Below are positions 7,778 to 16,854 of a DNA stretch of 59,052 nucleotides, one piece after another. Source of the DNA: Trichlorobacter thiogenes (lineage in GTDB: Bacteria > Desulfobacterota > Desulfuromonadia > Geobacterales > Pseudopelobacteraceae); NCBI RefSeq assembly GCF_900167465.1, contig NZ_FUWR01000019.1:1-59052 (forward strand). Reading direction: 5' to 3'. Numbering within the stretch: position 1 is the stretch's first letter; every line of letters begins with the position of its first letter. The notes below the pieces were generated by a model. It made no database searches, was not told the origin of the DNA, and saw only the letters and a program-made list of their open reading frames with translations. Both the position numbers and the translations under genes were made by a program.

Positions 7778-7947
7778 TACCGGGTTCCTCCATTGTCTTT
7801 GTTTGTAATTTGACACTAGCAGGATGCTTGTTAACTGTCCAGCTTACAGCAGCAGTATTTTCACTCTGGACAGCTAGTATTCACCATGTTAAAAAAACAG
7901 ATTCTGTCATGGAGCAGATATAGATTTCATGGTGAAGGAGTAGGAAT

Positions 7948-8691
7948 ATGTCGGGCCATAATAAATGGAGTACCATCAAGCACAAAAAAGGTGCCGCAGA
8001 TGCCAAGCGTGGTAAGATTTTTACCAAGATTATCAAGGAAATCTCGGTTGCAGCGAAGCTGGGTGGCGGTGATCCGGCAGCTAATCCCCGCCTGAGAACA
8101 GCTATTGATAAAGCCAAGGGCGAAAACATGCCCAAGGATAATATTGAACGGGCCATAAAAAAAGGTACCGGTGGTATGGAGGGGGTTGTCTACGAAGAGA
8201 TCATCTATGAGGGCTACGGCCCAGCCGGTGTTGCGGTACTGGTTGAGGTGATGACCGATAACCGTAACCGTACCGTCTCTGAAGTGCGCAGTATCTTTAC
8301 CAAGTGCAATGGCAATATGGGTGAGGCCGGCTGTGTTGCCTGGATGTTTGATAAAAAAGGGTTGATCAGCTATGACAAGTCGGTTGATTTTGATCAGTTG
8401 TTTGAGGCCGCCCTTGAAGCAGGCGCCGATGATGTGGTTGAAGAAGATGAACAGATTGAGGTGTACACGGAGCCGTCCAGTTTTATAGAAGTGCGGGATG
8501 CGCTTGAGACAAAAGGTTTCAAGTTTCAGAATGCGGAGGTTACCATGATTCCGCAAACCCTGGTAGCGCTTGAGGGTAAGCAGGCAGAAAGTATGCTGAA
8601 GATGATGGACCGGCTTGAAGATTGTGATGATGTCCAGAACGTGTATGCGAATTTTGATATATCAGCGGATGAAATGGAAAAGATGATGTAA
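7948..8691 (+). CDS. yebC: YebC/PmpR family regulator or translation factor
   Basis: A 247-residue protein, full length for the TACO1/YebC family. The N-terminus [20 protein letters not shown] and the segment [17 protein letters not shown] are family hallmarks; the acidic middle ([11 protein letters not shown]) and IPQTLVAL near the C-terminus also fit. YebC proteins were first described as DNA-binding regulators and more recently as ribosome-associated factors that relieve stalling at proline runs. An AAGGAG site precedes the ATG. It is located upstream of ruvC-ruvA as in many bacteria, but here msrA is inserted between and a strong terminator closes yebC. Confidence 0.95.
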   Translation: MSGHNKWSTIKHKKGAADAKRGKIFTKIIKEISVAAKLGGGDPAANPRLRTAIDKAKGENMPKDNIERAIKKGTGGMEGVVYEEIIYEGYGPAGVAVLVEVMTDNRNRTVSEVRSIFTKCNGNMGEAGCVAWMFDKKGLISYDKSVDFDQLFEAALEAGADDVVEEDEQIEVYTEPSSFIEVRDALETKGFKFQNAEVTMIPQTLVALEGKQAESMLKMMDRLEDCDDVQNVYANFDISADEMEKMM

Positions 8692-8695
8692 CCGG

Positions 8696-8720
8696 AAGGG
8701 GGCTTTAAGCCCCCTTTTTT
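8696..8720 (+). terminator. Intrinsic terminator after yebC
   Basis: AAGGGGGCTT/AAGCCCCCTT stem with a very short loop, followed by T6 (8715-8720). It separates yebC from msrA. Confidence 0.9.
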
Positions 8721-8734
8721 GCATGGAGGCGGGC

Positions 8735-9202
8735 ATGGAAAAGGCAACCTTTGCAGCAGGCTGTTTCTGGGGCGTGGAAGAGGCGTTTTACGATGAGCCG
8801 GGTGTTATTGCTACCAGGGTAGGCTATACCGGTGGCACGCTTGAAAATCCGACCTATCAACAGGTTTGCAGTGGTACCACCGGCCATGCTGAGGCGGTGG
8901 AGGTAACCTTTGAGCCTGCCAGAATCAGCTATGAACAGCTGTTAAAGATCTTCTGGCAATCCCATGATCCAACCCAGCTGGACCGTCAGGGGCCGGATGT
9001 TGGTAGTCAGTATCGTTCAGCCATTTTCTACCACACTGATGAGCAAAGAGTTCTGGCTGAGGCATCCCGTGAAGCGCTTGATCTTTCAGGCCGCTATCAA
9101 CGTTCAGTGGTGACTGAGGTTGCCCCGGCAGCTACCTTCTGGCAGGCAGAGGAGTACCACCAAAAATACCACAAGAAAAATGGCGGAGGCTGCGGGTTTT
9201 AG
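8735..9202 (+). CDS. msrA: Peptide methionine sulfoxide reductase A
   Basis: MsrA reduces the S-epimer of methionine sulfoxide in proteins. The catalytic motif [10 protein letters not shown] is at residues 9-18 and the family block [10 protein letters not shown] is present; the C-terminal GGGCGF carries a probable resolving Cys. I place the start at ATG 8735 because TGGAGG (8724-8729) then lies 5 bases upstream; the ATG at 8723 would sit inside that site and adds only four residues. At 155 residues it is the short, single-domain form without MsrB. Its stop overlaps the ruvC GTG by one base, so msrA-ruvC-ruvA is probably one operon. Confidence 0.93.
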   Translation: MEKATFAAGCFWGVEEAFYDEPGVIATRVGYTGGTLENPTYQQVCSGTTGHAEAVEVTFEPARISYEQLLKIFWQSHDPTQLDRQGPDVGSQYRSAIFYHTDEQRVLAEASREALDLSGRYQRSVVTEVAPAATFWQAEEYHQKYHKKNGGGCGF

Positions 9203-9738
9203 TGCGGGTTCTTGGCATTGACCCAGGTTCACGCATCACCGGGTATGGTCTGGTGGAGCAGCATGGCAGCCGCCTGGTTCATCTTGATAATGGTGCCATC
9301 TTTACTGATAAGGCCAACGGTTTTCCTGATCGTCTGAAGTTGATTTTCGAAGGACTCAGCCGGGTAATCAGCGAGTTTTCGCCTGATGTGGTGGCGGTTG
9401 AGGATGTCTACGTTTCCGAGAACGTCCGTGCAGCACTTAAGTTAGGGCAGGCTCGGGGGGTAGCCATAGCGGCAGCTGTCCATGCCGGGCTGCCGGTTTT
9501 TGAGTACACGGCTTCACAGGTGAAGCAGGCAGTGGTGGGGCAGGGCAGGGCAGGTAAAGACCAGGTGCAGAAAATGGTCAAAGCGCTTTTAGGCCTGCCT
9601 GAGATTGCCCAGGCTGATGCCTCGGATGCTGTCGCGGTGGCTATCTGCCATATCAATTCGTATCAGTTGCGGCTGCAGGCTGGTCCTGCGGTGGCAATTT
9701 CCCGTCGTGCCAGTTCCTGGAGGAACTATAAACCATGA
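9202..9738 (+). CDS. ruvC: Holliday junction resolvase RuvC
   Basis: A 178-residue endonuclease that resolves Holliday junctions during recombination repair. The RNase H-like fold is shown by [12 protein letters not shown] (5-16; first catalytic Asp), [10 protein letters not shown] (second acidic site) and [10 protein letters not shown] near the C-terminus (last acidic cluster). It starts with GTG overlapping the msrA stop by one base. It overlaps ruvA through ATGA at 9735. Length is normal. ruvB, the partner motor gene that usually follows ruvA, is not here. Confidence 0.96.
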   Translation: MRVLGIDPGSRITGYGLVEQHGSRLVHLDNGAIFTDKANGFPDRLKLIFEGLSRVISEFSPDVVAVEDVYVSENVRAALKLGQARGVAIAAAVHAGLPVFEYTASQVKQAVVGQGRAGKDQVQKMVKALLGLPEIAQADASDAVAVAICHINSYQLRLQAGPAVAISRRASSWRNYKP

Positions 9739-10337
9739 TTGCACTGTTAACCGGTCTGATTGCCCATAAATCACCGGACCATGTCATCCTTGATGTCCAT
9801 GGGGTTGGCTATCGGGTCATGATCCCGTTTTCAACCTACTATGAGCTTCCCGAAGAGGGAACCGCCACCCTGCATATTCATACCAGTGTGCGTGAGGATG
9901 CAATTTTGCTCTATGGTTTCCGTACCCGCACAGAGAAATCCTTTTTTCAGCTGCTGATCTCGGTGTCCGGTATCGGCCCCAAGCTGGCGCGGGATATCCT
10001 CTCCAATATCCAGCCACCCCAGTTGGCTGCTGCCTTGCTGCAGGGCGATCTGCACAAGCTGTCTGCCATACCTGGCATCGGCAAGAAGACTGCTGAACGA
10101 CTGGTGCTGGAGTTAAAGGATAAGGCAGGTAAGCTGGATACCGGCAGTGTTTCGGCTGCTGATGCAGTAGGCCGTTCTTTGCCTGAAAGTTCTGTTTTAG
10201 ATGACGTCTCTTCGGCACTATTGAATCTTGGGTATAAGGATATACAGGTGAGAAAAGTGCTGGCTGAACTGGATTGTGCTGGCGGGGCTGCTGTCGAAGA
10301 GGTGTTGAAACAGGCCTTGAAGATCTTGATGAAATAA
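9735..10337 (+). CDS. ruvA: Holliday junction branch-migration protein RuvA
   Basis: A 200-residue RuvA subunit: an N-terminal OB fold ([20 protein letters not shown], then GVGYRV), two helix-hairpin-helix motifs ([13 protein letters not shown] and [19 protein letters not shown]) and a C-terminal RuvB-binding three-helix domain ([18 protein letters not shown]). It forms tetramers on four-way junctions and loads the RuvB motor. Translation is coupled to ruvC by a 4-base overlap. The operon ends here in a long hairpin and the next gene is convergent, so ruvB must be elsewhere. Confidence 0.96.
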   Translation: MIALLTGLIAHKSPDHVILDVHGVGYRVMIPFSTYYELPEEGTATLHIHTSVREDAILLYGFRTRTEKSFFQLLISVSGIGPKLARDILSNIQPPQLAAALLQGDLHKLSAIPGIGKKTAERLVLELKDKAGKLDTGSVSAADAVGRSLPESSVLDDVSSALLNLGYKDIQVRKVLAELDCAGGAAVEEVLKQALKILMK

Positions 10338-10365
10338 GTTGGGGAGGCATTGCTGCCTCCCCAAC
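10338..10365. terminator. Bidirectional terminator between ruvA and the lipoprotein operon
   Basis: A perfect 12-bp stem GTTGGGGAGGCA/TGCCTCCCCAAC with a 4-base loop, starting right after the ruvA stop. The minus strand has TTATTT after the stem; the plus strand has only TGTTGT. Placed between convergent units. Confidence 0.7.
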
Positions 10366-10391
10366 TGTTGTCAGTAAGCTGAACCCGATTG

Positions 10392-11228
10392 CTAATCCAA
10401 CAGCATTGCGTTGACCCGGGCCCTGACTTTCATCCCTTCCTTTACCGAAGCGCCACCTTTTTCAAAATAACGCCCCGAGATGCTTCCATCCTCAATCTGT
10501 AACTCTCCCATACTGGCGAGAACCTGATTGTTTTCATCCACCACTTCAATGGCCTGCTGCTTCTTAGGCACTTTACGCAGCTTTGTCGTGTTGATCTGGA
10601 CATAGGCGATTCTGCCGTTAACCCTGCTAATACTTCCCATCTCGTAACTTGGGTTAAAGCCCATGCCCAGGCGGTCGGCTGCAGCCCGGAAACCTACCGT
10701 AACGGCCCGTTTGAAGAACTCCTGCTTCTTCTCGGCCACCATGACCTCACGTTTAGGAATCTTGGTTTCCAGCTTGCGATCATCGCTGTAGGATTTTACC
10801 AGTTCAATCTGGCCCTTGGTGTTCATGAACTTAACGTCAAGCCTGACCCTCGCCTTGAAGGTGACCTGCTTGCGGGTCGGGTCCATGTTCATGGGGGATT
10901 CAAATGCATTAAGACTCTCAATCCGCGGTTCAATGATATAGGTTTCCTGGTCCGAGGCGTTCATCAATACCTTGGTAAACCGTTTGGTGTTGGCAAGCTG
11001 GGCCTGGACATCATTCATCAGCTCATCAGTCATCTCTGATGGCAACTGGCGGCTGAACTTTGAACCAAGATCCTGTTTCAGGCCGATTGAATCAAGGTTG
11101 ACCGGTTCCAATGCCATGGTTGTTACCTGCTGCGCCTCGGTGACATAGACCGTCTGTGGGGCGGTCGCGCAGCCAAAGGGCAACAGGGCCACCAAGCAAA
11201 ACCCTGCGTAACGGAGATAGCGATTCAT
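10392..11228 (-). CDS. Lipoprotein of the FlgT/CsgG-like envelope operon
   Basis: A 278-residue lipoprotein, last gene of the long minus-strand run. The signal peptide ends in the lipobox LPFGCA (Cys 19). The first half has the alternating strand/helix pattern of CsgG/LpoB-like periplasmic domains (VQAQLANTKRFTKVLMNASD, a typical helix before a strand), and the C-terminal part reads like a beta-barrel/OB segment (ISRVNGRIAYVQINTTKLRK then GMKVRARVNAMLLD), as in the C-terminal FlgT module. An AAGGAG site precedes the ATG. No family name can be assigned with certainty; a role at the outer membrane is inferred from the lipid anchor. Confidence 0.62.
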   Translation of the reverse strand: MNRYLRYAGFCLVALLPFGCATAPQTVYVTEAQQVTTMALEPVNLDSIGLKQDLGSKFSRQLPSEMTDELMNDVQAQLANTKRFTKVLMNASDQETYIIEPRIESLNAFESPMNMDPTRKQVTFKARVRLDVKFMNTKGQIELVKSYSDDRKLETKIPKREVMVAEKKQEFFKRAVTVGFRAAADRLGMGFNPSYEMGSISRVNGRIAYVQINTTKLRKVPKKQQAIEVVDENNQVLASMGELQIEDGSISGRYFEKGGASVKEGMKVRARVNAMLLD

Positions 11229-11259
11229 GACATGCTCCTTATAAAAAACTGCGTTGATA

Positions 11260-12522
11260 TTACTTCAGTTGTTCAAGTGCAGCCAGTTGGGGCATGGCGT
11301 CGGTGGCCGGGAACATGGCTGCGATCAGTTCCATCTGCTTCGCTTCCTGATCACTGAACTCGACCGGTTCGCCAGCAAAGGCCAGCAACAGCTTTGGTTC
11401 AAGTTGCTGTAATGCTGCCTCAGCCAGCTCGATTCTAACCAGGGCCTCTTTAGTCCTTTGCTCTGCTGCTGGATTTTCATCCTTGATCTGATACTTGCCT
11501 TTTATCTGTTGGTACATGGTTTTGTAGACCGTGTACTGTAGCCCCAGGTTGTCTTTGTAGATTCCTAGCGAGTTTAGAACCATTTTAATGCGCGGGAACA
11601 GCATGGCTGCATTATACACACCACGCATTCTACGGAACTCATTCTGGATATTGGGGTATGCCCTGATGCCGTTGACAACGGCGCAGCCGATCTTCACCAT
11701 AGAGGCCATGGTGAAGTCTGCCCCAGCAACAGAGGCAGAATAGACCTTGTTGGCCAGTTTGCCATAGGTTTTCTCCATGGTGGCCATATCCTCGGTCTTT
11801 TCTTTGAGGGCGGTAGTAATGGTTTCATCCTTCAAAGCAGGATCCTTGCAGGCTGCCTTTTTAACTTCTTCTGTGCTGTTTGAGCTGGCCGTGCGCAGGA
11901 ATGCATCACACTGGGTGTAGCCATTGGCAGTCAGGTTAATCTCTTCTTCCAGCTGCAGCATCTCTTTTTTATTGTTTGCCACGACACCATAGGCCATAAG
12001 CGGGTTACGATAGACATACTCGTGGGTCGTGTCCGGTTTTTTCCTTGGCCCCAGTTCTCGATAATAGACATCACGTGGCTGAGACTTGAAAAAGGCAGTG
12101 TCTTGTCTGCTGACATGTTTATTCAACAGCTTTTCACGTTCCTTCAGGAAGATGTAGAGCGCACTGGTGGGGCGTGGCCAGCCGGTAGCCGGGTCGATCT
12201 CGGTGGCCAGGGTAATTCCTTGGGACGAGGCAAAAGCTGAAATGCCCATCTTAAAAAGGGCTCCACCTGAGGGGGCACCGTACAGGTCATTAGGCCAGCT
12301 GTCCTGTTCAGATAAAGGTGAGTTAAGTAATACTCGGTTTGATAGCTTGATTGCAATTGCTGCGGACTCAAATGAGTCAAGCGCCGCCATAACGGTCGGG
12401 TTCATGGACTCTGCCCCACACTCTAGGGCGGACATGCCGGTGGCACAACCGGATAGACTGCTGGTTGCCAGTGCCAGTAGAGCAGTCAACACCAATAATT
12501 TTATCTGTTGCAGATGCCTCAT
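11260..12522 (-). CDS. Unrecognised 420-residue lipoprotein of the operon
   Basis: The signal peptide ends in SSLSGCATG (lipobox LSGC, Cys 26), so the mature protein is probably membrane-anchored through lipid. The rest is mostly helical and charged (KEREKLLNKHVSRQ, LQLEEEINLTANG, EKTEDMATMEKTYGKLANKV), with a long C-terminal helical part (VRIELAEAALQQLEPKLLLA) and three scattered Cys (about residues 210-260) that could form a disulfide. No family is recognised. GGAGA lies 9 bases before the ATG. It sits 34 bases after the preceding gene, inside the same apparent operon. Confidence 0.6.
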   Translation of the reverse strand: MRHLQQIKLLVLTALLALATSSLSGCATGMSALECGAESMNPTVMAALDSFESAAIAIKLSNRVLLNSPLSEQDSWPNDLYGAPSGGALFKMGISAFASSQGITLATEIDPATGWPRPTSALYIFLKEREKLLNKHVSRQDTAFFKSQPRDVYYRELGPRKKPDTTHEYVYRNPLMAYGVVANNKKEMLQLEEEINLTANGYTQCDAFLRTASSNSTEEVKKAACKDPALKDETITTALKEKTEDMATMEKTYGKLANKVYSASVAGADFTMASMVKIGCAVVNGIRAYPNIQNEFRRMRGVYNAAMLFPRIKMVLNSLGIYKDNLGLQYTVYKTMYQQIKGKYQIKDENPAAEQRTKEALVRIELAEAALQQLEPKLLLAFAGEPVEFSDQEAKQMELIAAMFPATDAMPQLAALEQLK

Positions 12523-12556
12523 ATAAAAGTCTCCAAAATAGGTTTGTGTGGGGTGT

Positions 12557-13681
12557 TTACTTGAATACGACCTTGTTGCCCTGAATTTCAGGGTTCCAGC
12601 GCTTCAATTGAGCATCTTTTTCAAAATTATCGATTAGCAGGTCAACCAGATCACTGATCTTACCAGCATAGTAGAGGTCTACAACCATATCGCCTTTGCC
12701 ACGGTTTTTCTGGCTGACGTTTTTCAGGCCCTTGATATCCTCACCCAGCATCTTAAGCAGTTTGCGTTCCAACTTGTAGTTACCTGAAGTGGGCATAACC
12801 ACTTCAAAACGGGCACCACGGCGTTCCTGGGTCAGGGTTTTGGTGTTAAGGGCATTAACCACTTCACTGGCGAATTTTTTACCGCCCGCAATGGCAGCCA
12901 ACCGGATGGCTGCTTTTGCTTCGTCTTTAGAGGCACGTGCTGCGCCGTCAGGGTTGCCTTCCCACATCAGGTCACGGCTGGTCAGGCTGACGGTCTTGCC
13001 GGTCATCATGGCGCGGTAAACATAGGCAGAACCACTGGGGGCAACGCTGACATCCACCTTGCCCAGAACCAGCCATTCGCCTTTGTCTGCCAACTGGTCA
13101 GCAATCTTGTTCATATGCTTGACCATCTTATTGTAGTCAGCTTCTTCAGTCAGGGCTTGGTGCACTGCTTCATCGTCAGAGTCGATTACGGTGTACTCGG
13201 CAGCGGTCAGGCTGCGGCGTACTTCAGCACGGACGTTGTCCAGGATCATCGGCGCATCACCGGTATCCATCTTGCCGGGGATGATCATGACTACGATCCG
13301 ACGCTCTTCATTTTTACCGGTGACGGCACCCTGGCGTTTCAGGTAGGCCCGTACCGCTTCTTCGTTAATAGTGATTCTGATCTTGGCCTTCAGCTCCTTG
13401 CCAAACATGCCGCTGACGCTGCTGTCAAGGATTTCAAGGTCTTTGATGTACTTTTCGTCACCGGTCAGGTTCAGGGTTGAAGCCCGATCCGGGTAGACAT
13501 CACGCAGGTAATGTTCCAAGGCCTGCTCACGGCCACGCTGTTCTGCTTTTTTGCGGGCAGTGTACTCATCATCATCCACCTTAACGGTGACTATTTCTGT
13601 GTAGGTGCGCACTTCGGCAGCAGCCAGAAGCGGCAGCAATACCAGCCCCAGGGTAATCATAATCAACAAAATACGTTTCAT
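12557..13681 (-). CDS. Secreted FlgT/CsgG-like protein, divergent fourth member
   Basis: A 374-residue protein with a cleavable signal peptide (cut after about LLAAAEV). It shows the same order as its neighbours: an N-terminal repeat-type domain (KKAEQRGREQALEHYLRDVY, like the FlgT-N/LPP20 helix), a central CsgG/TolB-N-like domain (VVMIIPGKM, VIDSDDEAVHQAL, LVLGKVDVSV, EAKAAIRLAAIAGGKKFASE) and a C-terminal alpha/beta module (RFEVVMPTSGNYKLERKLL). It lacks the S-T-W-K ending of the three paralogues upstream. AGGAGG is 8 bases before the ATG. Periplasmic location is inferred from the signal peptide; function is unknown. Confidence 0.62.
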   Translation of the reverse strand: MKRILLIMITLGLVLLPLLAAAEVRTYTEIVTVKVDDDEYTARKKAEQRGREQALEHYLRDVYPDRASTLNLTGDEKYIKDLEILDSSVSGMFGKELKAKIRITINEEAVRAYLKRQGAVTGKNEERRIVVMIIPGKMDTGDAPMILDNVRAEVRRSLTAAEYTVIDSDDEAVHQALTEEADYNKMVKHMNKIADQLADKGEWLVLGKVDVSVAPSGSAYVYRAMMTGKTVSLTSRDLMWEGNPDGAARASKDEAKAAIRLAAIAGGKKFASEVVNALNTKTLTQERRGARFEVVMPTSGNYKLERKLLKMLGEDIKGLKNVSQKNRGKGDMVVDLYYAGKISDLVDLLIDNFEKDAQLKRWNPEIQGNKVVFK

Positions 13682-13713
13682 GGATAAATCCTCCTATGGG
13701 AAATTAGATAGCG

Positions 13714-14844
13714 TTACTGGCGTTTCCAGGTGCTGCGGGCGCCTTCAGAACGGATTAGCTTCAGCGTCCAGCCCAGTTGTTTGCCGGTTTTGTTGATGGC
13801 GCTCTTGACTGCCTCTGAGCTGCTGCCGGACTTGATTTCCAAGGTGGTTTTACCACCACCTGACTCCCGCTCACGAATGTTTTCCATACCGGGGACTACC
13901 TTAAGGGCATCTTTGAAGCTGGCCACGTCGTCAACTTCAGCAACACCATCCAGAACGATAATAAAGGTGCCTGCTCCTGATTTTTCACGCTTCCAGCTCT
14001 TCTTGATGGAATCGATCATAACGTTTGATATCTTGTGTCCCACATCTTTTGCAGAGCGGTACAGTGCTTCCTGCAGGGTACCGGCATGGGAGGACGATTC
14101 AACATCTTTGCTGGCAACCACCCGTGAGGTGCTGGGATTGATCAGTTGGGCCCGCAGGAAGATCTTGGCGGCCCCGCCGGTGTAGTTCCAGTACCCTTGG
14201 CGACCAACACCTACTGTCTGGTAATAGAGCACCAGATCGGCATGGTATTTCAGGCCGTACAGGGCTGCTTTGTTGGTGTCGAGGTCCATCTCGTGGGTCT
14301 CGGCTACTTGCACAGAGAACTTCTGGGCAGAGGCCTTGTCAATCACATCAAAGCCTTTGTCGGCCAGTACTTCAACAATCGCCCCGTAGGAATTATCAAA
14401 AAAAGCTTCCAGGTCGGCGCGGGTACTGCCCAGTGTGGCCCCTTGGGGCAGATTGGGGTTGTAGAGTACCATGATGCGGGGGTTACCCATGGCATCCTGC
14501 ATCAGTCCCAAAGCGTTAATCTCATTCTCAAGCGCCTTCAGGTTTACGTCTGCGGTCAGTTGCAGTTCGTATCCTGCGCCGGTGAATTCAGGCTCCCCTT
14601 TTTGCACCAGCCGGGCCAGTTTTCTGGTCTTGCCTTTCAGGGCGCCAGCGATTTTTTGCTTGTTCTTCTTGACGGTATCCTCGTCCAGAATCTGTTTTAC
14701 TGCCATGTCAATGGCACTGTTCAGGCCGTTTACTACTGCAGCCTCTTCAGACATACCCCGTCCGGTTGCGGTAAATTGATCTGCACCAGCAAGGCTGCTC
14801 AGTGCCAGAAGGGCGGTCAGTGCAAGTATAATGATCCTTTTCAT
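13714..14844 (-). CDS. Secreted FlgT/CsgG-like paralogue 3
   Basis: A 376-residue exported protein with signal peptide ending near SSLAGADQ. Residues 20-120 resemble the FlgT-N/LPP20 module (ATGRGMSEEAAVVNGLNSAI). The middle is a CsgG/TolB-N-like domain: PRIMVLYNPN, GAIVEVLADKGFDVIDKASA, THEMDLDTNKAALYGLKYHA. The end carries SGGGKTTLEIKS and the terminal signature EGARSTWKRQ. The two genes upstream share these blocks, so the three arose by tandem duplication. It lies 9 bases downstream of paralogue 2, with GGGGAGA before the ATG. Exact function is unknown. Confidence 0.66.
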   Translation of the reverse strand: MKRIIILALTALLALSSLAGADQFTATGRGMSEEAAVVNGLNSAIDMAVKQILDEDTVKKNKQKIAGALKGKTRKLARLVQKGEPEFTGAGYELQLTADVNLKALENEINALGLMQDAMGNPRIMVLYNPNLPQGATLGSTRADLEAFFDNSYGAIVEVLADKGFDVIDKASAQKFSVQVAETHEMDLDTNKAALYGLKYHADLVLYYQTVGVGRQGYWNYTGGAAKIFLRAQLINPSTSRVVASKDVESSSHAGTLQEALYRSAKDVGHKISNVMIDSIKKSWKREKSGAGTFIIVLDGVAEVDDVASFKDALKVVPGMENIRERESGGGKTTLEIKSGSSSEAVKSAINKTGKQLGWTLKLIRSEGARSTWKRQ

Positions 14845-14853
14845 GATCTCCCC

Positions 14854-15963
14854 CTACTGCTTTTTCCAGGTGCTTCTGGCGCCTTCGGCACGGATCTTTT
14901 TCATGGTCCAGCCCAGTTCTTTAGCAACACGGATCACGTCGCGGTCAAGCTGGTCGCGCTTGCCTTTGTAGGTGGCTTCAAAGGTGGTCTTGCCACCACC
15001 GGACTCAACCTCTTTGGCACCGGTTGCCAGGGGGAACTTCTCAAACATCTCGGTGAATTTGGCGATCTGCTCAGGGTCATCAACGCCATCAATAATAATG
15101 GTGTACATGGCACCGTTCTGCTGCTGATCCATCCAGTGTTTTTGCAGTACGTCAATCATCGGATTGACAATCTTCTTGCCACCTTCGCGGGCTGCCTTTT
15201 CAAGGGCCTGCTCTACGGTCTGCCCCATGCCGGCCTGCTCAACCTTTTTGCTGGTGATAACCTGTGAACGGGTGTTGTCAATCAGTTGGGTTTTAACATT
15301 TACCAGTACACTCTTGCCGATTGCGCCTTCGCGGACAACACCACTGACATTGTAAAAGAGGGTGTATTCGGCATGGAATTTGAGACCATAGGCGGCTGCC
15401 TTGTTGAGATCCACATCAATCTCGTGGGTTTCTGCCTGCTGCATGGAAAAACGCTCGGCAGAAGCCTTGTCAACCACCCGGAACTGCTTGTCAGTCAGGG
15501 ATTCAACAATGCCGTTATAGATCTCTTCGGTAAACTCCTTGTCCTTGAAGATCTTGTCCTTGGATTTGTTGCTGAAGGCCACCAGGATACGTGGGTTACC
15601 CACCACGGCGTTTTTGCGCAGGATGGTCAGGGCATCAATGTCGCCTTTGATCAGCTTGTTATCAACATTGGCGGTGATGGTGATAACAACACCATCAGCA
15701 TTTTTCTCTTCTTTGATGATCTTGTAGCTGGTGACATAGCCTTTACTGTGGGAAAGGATCTTGTCATCAATCAGGGCTGAGTCAACTACCGTACTCTCTG
15801 ATTTAACAAAGGTGCCGACCCCTTGCTCAACTGCACGACGCATGGCTGTTGCCAATGCCACATCCTTGGCCGGGCCTTCTCCAGTGGCGGTTACTGTTGC
15901 AGCAAATGCCGCGCTTACGCTGATAAGCATCAATCCAAGTGCCAATACCAGAATTCGTTTCAT
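14854..15963 (-). CDS. Secreted FlgT/CsgG-like paralogue 2
   Basis: A 369-residue exported protein. I use ATG 15963 because AGGAGGAA lies about 7 bases upstream and it yields a clean signal peptide (MKRILVLALGLMLISVSAAF); a longer in-frame reading would overlap the previous gene. Modules: FlgT-N/LPP20-like (ATGEGPAKDVALATAMRRAV, residues about 24-120), CsgG/TolB-N-like (PRILVAFSNK, FRVVDKASAERFSMQQAETH, LNKAAAYGLKFHAEYTLFY) and a C-terminal module (ESGGGKTTFEATYKGKRDQL, ending EGARSTWKKQ). It is close to paralogue 3 over its full length. Thirteen bases separate it from paralogue 1. Confidence 0.68.
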   Translation of the reverse strand: MKRILVLALGLMLISVSAAFAATVTATGEGPAKDVALATAMRRAVEQGVGTFVKSESTVVDSALIDDKILSHSKGYVTSYKIIKEEKNADGVVITITANVDNKLIKGDIDALTILRKNAVVGNPRILVAFSNKSKDKIFKDKEFTEEIYNGIVESLTDKQFRVVDKASAERFSMQQAETHEIDVDLNKAAAYGLKFHAEYTLFYNVSGVVREGAIGKSVLVNVKTQLIDNTRSQVITSKKVEQAGMGQTVEQALEKAAREGGKKIVNPMIDVLQKHWMDQQQNGAMYTIIIDGVDDPEQIAKFTEMFEKFPLATGAKEVESGGGKTTFEATYKGKRDQLDRDVIRVAKELGWTMKKIRAEGARSTWKKQ

Positions 15964-15976
15964 ACGTGAGTTCCTC

Positions 15977-16795
15977 CTATTTGATTTTCCAAGTGCTGCG
16001 GTTACCTTCTGATCTGATTTTCTGAAGCTGTATTTTCTGTTGGGAGGCAAGTTTGAGTAGCTCCCGTTCAATCTGGTCACGTCTTGATTTGCATATAATT
16101 TCTAACGTAGCCTTGCCGCCTCCTGCCTCAACTTCTTTTACTGCAGCGACAAGTGCACTTTTTTCCAGCAGCAGGACAAGGCGTTCAGTCAGTGCTTCGC
16201 GCCCCTCAAACACCATGGTGACCGTGCGTCCTTCGTTGCCACTCTGGATAACGTGTTGTTCCAAACCTTTGCATAGAAGTTCAGTCAGTTTTTTGCCGGC
16301 GCTTCTGGCTGCCTTGTCAATGGCGTCCTCGGTTGTGTGCCCACCTGATGATGCCTCAGCCAGCTTGGCGGCAATAATGCGAGCACCGGTATTGTCAACA
16401 ATCTTGGCGCTGACCCTTACCAGAGCGCCGATCCCTTTTTCCGGGTCCTTTACAATGGTGGAGGTTTTAAAATGGATAGTGTATTCAGCCAAAAAGGTAA
16501 GGCCATAGGAGGCGGCCTTGTTCAGGACCGGGTCAATCTCATGGGTTGCCGCAATCTGTATGGCAGCCTTTTCTGCTGCTGCCCGATCAACGACCCGGTA
16601 GCCGCGGTCAGTCAGATATTCCACCATGCTGTCGTAGATTCCAGCCTGTGCAGCCAGTTCTTTTTCTGAGGTGGCGCCACCTACGGCTCGAATCAGCAGC
16701 AAACGCTCACCGTCGGCAGGCTTAGGTCCGGTTGCCGCAATTACTGCAGTAAGCATTAAAGAAAAGCAGAAAAGGGTTAACAAGATCAAACGCAC
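15977..16795 (-). CDS. Secreted FlgT/CsgG-like paralogue 1 (short form without the N-terminal module)
   Basis: About 272 residues from GTG 16795, which has AAAGGA 8 bases upstream and gives a proper signal peptide (VRLILLTLFCFSLMLTAVIA). An in-frame ATG at 16861 would add 22 residues and overlap the TPM gene by 7 bases. The FlgT-N/LPP20 module of the two following paralogues is missing; the protein begins directly with the central domain (YRVVDRAAAEKAAIQIAATH, LNKAASYGLTFLAEYTIHF) and keeps the C-terminal module (EAGGGKATLEIICKSRRDQI, ending EGNRSTWKIK). Whether it works alone or with the longer paralogues is unknown. Confidence 0.65.
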   Translation of the reverse strand: MRLILLTLFCFSLMLTAVIAATGPKPADGERLLLIRAVGGATSEKELAAQAGIYDSMVEYLTDRGYRVVDRAAAEKAAIQIAATHEIDPVLNKAASYGLTFLAEYTIHFKTSTIVKDPEKGIGALVRVSAKIVDNTGARIIAAKLAEASSGGHTTEDAIDKAARSAGKKLTELLCKGLEQHVIQSGNEGRTVTMVFEGREALTERLVLLLEKSALVAAVKEVEAGGGKATLEIICKSRRDQIERELLKLASQQKIQLQKIRSEGNRSTWKIK

Positions 16796-16854
16796 AATTT
16801 TGGTCCTTTGCTTGGAATAGCGGTCAGCATACCAGAAAATTTCGGCAGTGCAAA

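Noticed and set aside
7835-7873. CTGTCCAG...CTGGACAG inverted repeat in front of yebC as an operator
   Set aside because: Eight-base arms 23 bases apart with no supporting motif; could be chance.
14146-15267. A 373-codon plus-strand open frame over the FlgT/CsgG-like paralogues
   Set aside because: Antisense to two genes with signal peptides, ribosome sites and conserved blocks; its translation resembles no protein.
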